A DNA stretch of 8,006 nt from Actinomycetota bacterium (lineage in GTDB: Bacteria > Actinomycetota > Thermoleophilia > RBG-16-64-13): the NCBI GenBank assembly GCA_003157225.1, contig PMIZ01000376.1, positions 1 through 8,006 of the forward strand, written 5' to 3'. Made by a program: the position numbers and the translations under genes. Below the pieces are notes generated by a model that worked only from the letters and a program-made list of their open reading frames with translations, was not told the DNA's origin and made no database searches. Below are positions 6,507 to 8,006 of the stretch, one piece after another; position 1 is the stretch's first letter; every line of letters begins with the position of its first letter.

Positions 6507-6523
6507 CGTTACGCTTTTCACAA
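6506..6523 (-). promoter_or_regulatory. Candidate Rex operator overlapping the -10 box
   Basis: Minus-strand TTGTGAAAAGCGTAACGG. The first half is a perfect TTGTGAA half-site of the actinobacterial Rex consensus; the second half is poor (GTAACGG, 4 of 7 to TTAACAA). It overlaps the proposed -10 box by two bases and covers the expected transcription start, a typical repressor position. Its centre is 17 bp from the neighbouring candidate operator, and both end in GTAACGR. Confidence 0.45.
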
Positions 6524-6550
6524 TTTACTCCTCAGGGACGCTGAGGTCAA
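6522..6550 (-). promoter_or_regulatory. Predicted sigma-70-type promoter of the rex-hydrogenase operon
   Basis: On the minus strand TTGACC (6550-6545) is separated by exactly 17 bases from TAAATT (6527-6522). The -35 box matches TTGACA at five of six positions and the -10 box matches TATAAT at four of six. Transcription would begin near 6515, giving a leader of about 47 bases to the GTG of rex. Confidence 0.5.
6530..6546. repeat. Perfect 6-bp inverted repeat in the promoter spacer
   Basis: CCTCAG-GGACG-CTGAGG reads as a perfect palindrome with a 5-bp centre. It sits wholly inside the -35/-10 spacer of the rex promoter (6528-6544) with a two-base extension into the -35 box. It does not resemble a Rex site, so it could be the operator of a second regulator or a short hairpin in RNA transcribed from the other strand. 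Function is unproven. Confidence 0.5.
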
Positions 6551-6591
6551 TGTACAATGGAGGTGTTCACCACCACGCGACAGGAGGAGCG

Positions 6592-6840
6592 ATGAAACAC
6601 ACTATCTTCGGCATCCACATCTCGCACCGCGTCGAGAACGTCCCTGCCGTCCAGGCCACACTGACCAAATATGGCTGCAACATCCGCACTCGCCTGGGCA
6701 TCCACGACGCCGACAGTACCAGTTGCTCGCCCAGCGGGGTGGTGCTTGTCGACGTCTTCGGTCCCGAGGCGGAGACCTTCTACGACGAACTGAAGGCTCT
6801 CAAGGGAGTGGATTTGCAAAGAATGGATTTCGCAGAATGA
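6592..6840 (+). CDS. Small ACT-like protein of the TM1266 'iron-only hydrogenase system regulator' type
   Basis: An 82-residue soluble protein with no cysteine cluster or DNA-binding helix. Its layout (N-terminal strand FGIHISHRV, helix, IRTRLGIHD at about 31-39, strand GVVLVDVFG at 49-57, helix, and C-terminal LKGVDLQRMDF) fits the ferredoxin-like ACT fold of the TM1266 family, which is repeatedly found with [FeFe]-hydrogenase and maturase genes and is presumed regulatory. I chose ATG 6592 because AGGAGG (6582-6587) lies directly upstream and the family's proteins begin this way; the earlier in-frame ATG at 6550 adds 14 unconserved residues and lies in the rex promoter. It is divergent from the rex operon, and its stop overlaps the next gene's ATG. 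The family match rests on pattern memory and was not checked by alignment. Confidence 0.75.
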   Translation: MKHTIFGIHISHRVENVPAVQATLTKYGCNIRTRLGIHDADSTSCSPSGVVLVDVFGPEAETFYDELKALKGVDLQRMDFAE

Positions 6841-8006
6841 TATCTGCTGAACGACTTCCCGGCCGCCATACCCGGCGGCCGGTCTGCGCCGTCCTACTGA
6901 TCGCCATTTTCCTCGTGCTTGCGGCGGCGCTGCTCTCGCTTGCCGCCTGCGGGTCGTCCGGCTCCGGCGCCACCGTGTCCGGGGCGACGACCGCCGCGTC
7001 TGGGTCGTCGACGACCTCGGGCGGGGGCACGACCGCAAGCACCAGCCCGCCGATGACCCCTTCGTCCGGTCACCACCCAGACACCACCACCGCCGTGGCC
7101 AAGCTGCCCAAACTCACGTTGGTTGCGCCGCCCGGGCCCATGGCCATCCCACTTGCCTATATGGTGGTCAACAACAAGCTGGCCGACGTGGCCGACAAGG
7201 TCGACCTGGTCATCTGGGAGAACGCCGATCAGCTCAAGGCCATCGTGGCCGGCGGGCAGGGCGACTTCGTGACCGTGCCCTCCAACAGCTCGGCCATCTT
7301 CTACAACAAGGGCCTCAAGCTGAAGCTACTGGACATCTCGGTGTGGAATATCACCTACCTGGTGACCCGCGACGCCACCGCCGCCAGCTTCAAGGACATC
7401 AAGGGGCAGTCGCTCGTGGTGCCTTTCCAGGGCAGCGTGCCCGACGTGATGTTCCAGTTCATCGCCAAAAAGGACGGGCTCGATCCCACGAAGGACTTCA
7501 ACCTGCGCTACGCCACCGATCCGACCCAGGCCGCGCAACTGCTCATCGCCGGCCAGGTCGACAACGCGGTGCTGAGCGAGGCGCTTTCCACTGCTGCCCT
7601 TCTGCAGACCAAGACTGCCGCCAAACCGCTCCGCAAAGCCCTTGCCTTCGACAAGGCCTGGGCGCAGGCGGCGGGCGCCGGCGCCACCAGCCCCATCGCG
7701 GGCACGGTAGCCACGGCAAGCATGCTCGATAAGCCGGAGGTCATCGCGGTCTTCCAGCGTGAATACCAAGCGGCGGTCGAGTGGATGCTCGCCAACCCCG
7801 AGGCGGCCGGCCAACTGGTTGAGACCAAGCTGCCGCAGTTGGGGCTGAAAGCGGCGGCCATGACCGCGTCGCTCAAGAGCATCACCTGGCAGTACACCCC
7901 GGCCGCCGAGGCCCGTCCAGGGTTGGAAGCGTTCTACACGGCGCTCTCGGAACTTTCGCCCCAGGTCATCGGCGGTAAGCTGCCGGACGATGGCTTCTAC
8001 TACAAG
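6837..8006 (+). CDS. Lipoprotein substrate-binding protein of an ABC transporter (TauA/SsuA/NMT1-like), 3' end outside window
   Basis: I translated 390 codons from ATG 6837 to the right edge with no stop. Residues 1-16 are basic (RLPGRHTRRP), 17-37 are hydrophobic, and LAAC (35-38) is a lipobox, so C38 should be lipidated and the protein anchored outside the membrane. Residues 39-86 are a Ser/Thr/Gly-rich linker. From about 90 the sequence reads as a periplasmic-binding fold of the nitrate/sulfonate/taurine group: LVAPPGPMAIPLAYM (95-109), strand plus AIVAGGQGDFVTVP (135-148), then KDIKGQSLVVPFQGSVPD (186-203), the usual hinge and second-domain start. The ligand cannot be told from sequence. 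ATGA overlap with the preceding hydrogenase-regulator-like gene and no Shine-Dalgarno point to coupled translation. Permease and ATPase genes are expected to the right. Confidence 0.85.
   Translation, partial: MISAERLPGRHTRRPVCAVLLIAIFLVLAAALLSLAACGSSGSGATVSGATTAASGSSTTSGGGTTASTSPPMTPSSGHHPDTTTAVAKLPKLTLVAPPGPMAIPLAYMVVNNKLADVADKVDLVIWENADQLKAIVAGGQGDFVTVPSNSSAIFYNKGLKLKLLDISVWNITYLVTRDATAASFKDIKGQSLVVPFQGSVPDVMFQFIAKKDGLDPTKDFNLRYATDPTQAAQLLIAGQVDNAVLSEALSTAALLQTKTAAKPLRKALAFDKAWAQAAGAGATSPIAGTVATASMLDKPEVIAVFQREYQAAVEWMLANPEAAGQLVETKLPQLGLKAAAMTASLKSITWQYTPAAEARPGLEAFYTALSELSPQVIGGKLPDDGFYYK
6859..6882 (+). repeat. Strong GC hairpin at the start of the substrate-binding-protein gene
   Basis: CCGGCCGCC (6859-6867) and GGCGGCCGG (6874-6882) form a perfect 9-bp all-GC stem with a 6-base loop, beginning 20 bases after the A of the ATG. 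No T-run follows, so it is not an intrinsic terminator. It could slow ribosome entry or protect the message end; it could also be a by-product of Arg/Pro/Gly codons in a GC-rich gene. Confidence 0.55.

Noticed and set aside
6524..6558. Plus-strand promoter TTTACT / TACAAT for the TM1266-like gene
   Set aside because: TACAAT (6553-6558) is a fair -10 box but the only -35-like sequence is 23 bases away; the evidence is too weak to list as a feature.
6550..6591. Upstream ATG for the TM1266-like protein
   Set aside because: The extra 14 residues resemble no family N-terminus, the ATG overlaps the -35 region of the opposite promoter, and the AGGAGG site serves ATG 6592.
6547..7076. Minus-strand frames antisense to the TM1266-like gene and lipoprotein leader
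   Set aside because: They are complements of the Ser/Thr-rich linker and leader, with no domain and no ribosome binding site.
1..8006. tRNA, rRNA, CRISPR arrays, insertion sequences or attachment sites
   Set aside because: No cloverleaf, repeated spacer pattern, transposase frame or flanking repeats were seen; almost all bases are accounted for by the listed genes and the 6469-6591 regulatory region.

Overview
This GC-rich window carries the upstream part of a trimeric/tetrameric, NAD(P)-linked, electron-bifurcating [FeFe]-hydrogenase operon (HndABC type) together with an unusually large block of regulatory genes. GC-biased codons, GTG starts and a lipoprotein with a Ser/Thr/Gly-rich linker suggest a strictly anaerobic, fermentative or acetogenic Gram-positive-type bacterium, either an anaerobic actinobacterial lineage or a high-GC Firmicute. 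The sequence alone does not settle which.

Minus-strand unit (6468 down to 1 and beyond): seven genes lie head to tail with overlaps or very short gaps, so this is most likely one operon. In transcription order they are: (1) a Rex redox repressor fused to a DRTGG-like domain; (2) a 572-residue protein joining an RsbW-like ATPase, a 2[4Fe-4S] ferredoxin, a degenerate hydrogenase large-subunit-like domain and a C-terminal [4Fe-4S] domain; (3) a stand-alone DRTGG-like protein; (4) a PHP-fold metallo-phosphoesterase; (5) a second, histidine-kinase-type ATPase domain in frame with the [2Fe-2S] subunit HndA/NuoE; (6) the [2Fe-2S] protein HndB; (7) the flavoprotein HndC/NuoF, cut off by the left edge. 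The catalytic [FeFe] subunit (HndD/HydA) is expected just outside the window.

Divergent regulatory region (6469-6591): a plausible promoter for the minus operon (TTGACC, 17 bp, TAAATT) is followed by two abutting imperfect Rex-operator-like palindromes at and just below the predicted start site. A perfect 6-bp inverted repeat fills the -35/-10 spacer. This supports Rex autoregulation of the hydrogenase operon by the NADH/NAD+ ratio.

Plus-strand unit (6592 to the right edge): a small ACT-like protein resembling the TM1266 'iron-only hydrogenase system regulator' family is followed, with an ATGA stop/start overlap, by a lipoprotein substrate-binding protein of an ABC transporter (TauA/SsuA/NMT1-like). 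The latter runs to the right edge and opens with a strong GC hairpin.

Taken together the window looks like a hydrogenase together with its own redox/H2-sensing apparatus: Rex reads NADH, the Fe-S/H-cluster-like ATPase may read reduced ferredoxin or H2, and the DRTGG, PHP and second ATPase parts form an uncharacterised signalling cassette. Two gene fusions (Rex-DRTGG and ATPase-HndA) tie regulation physically to the enzyme.
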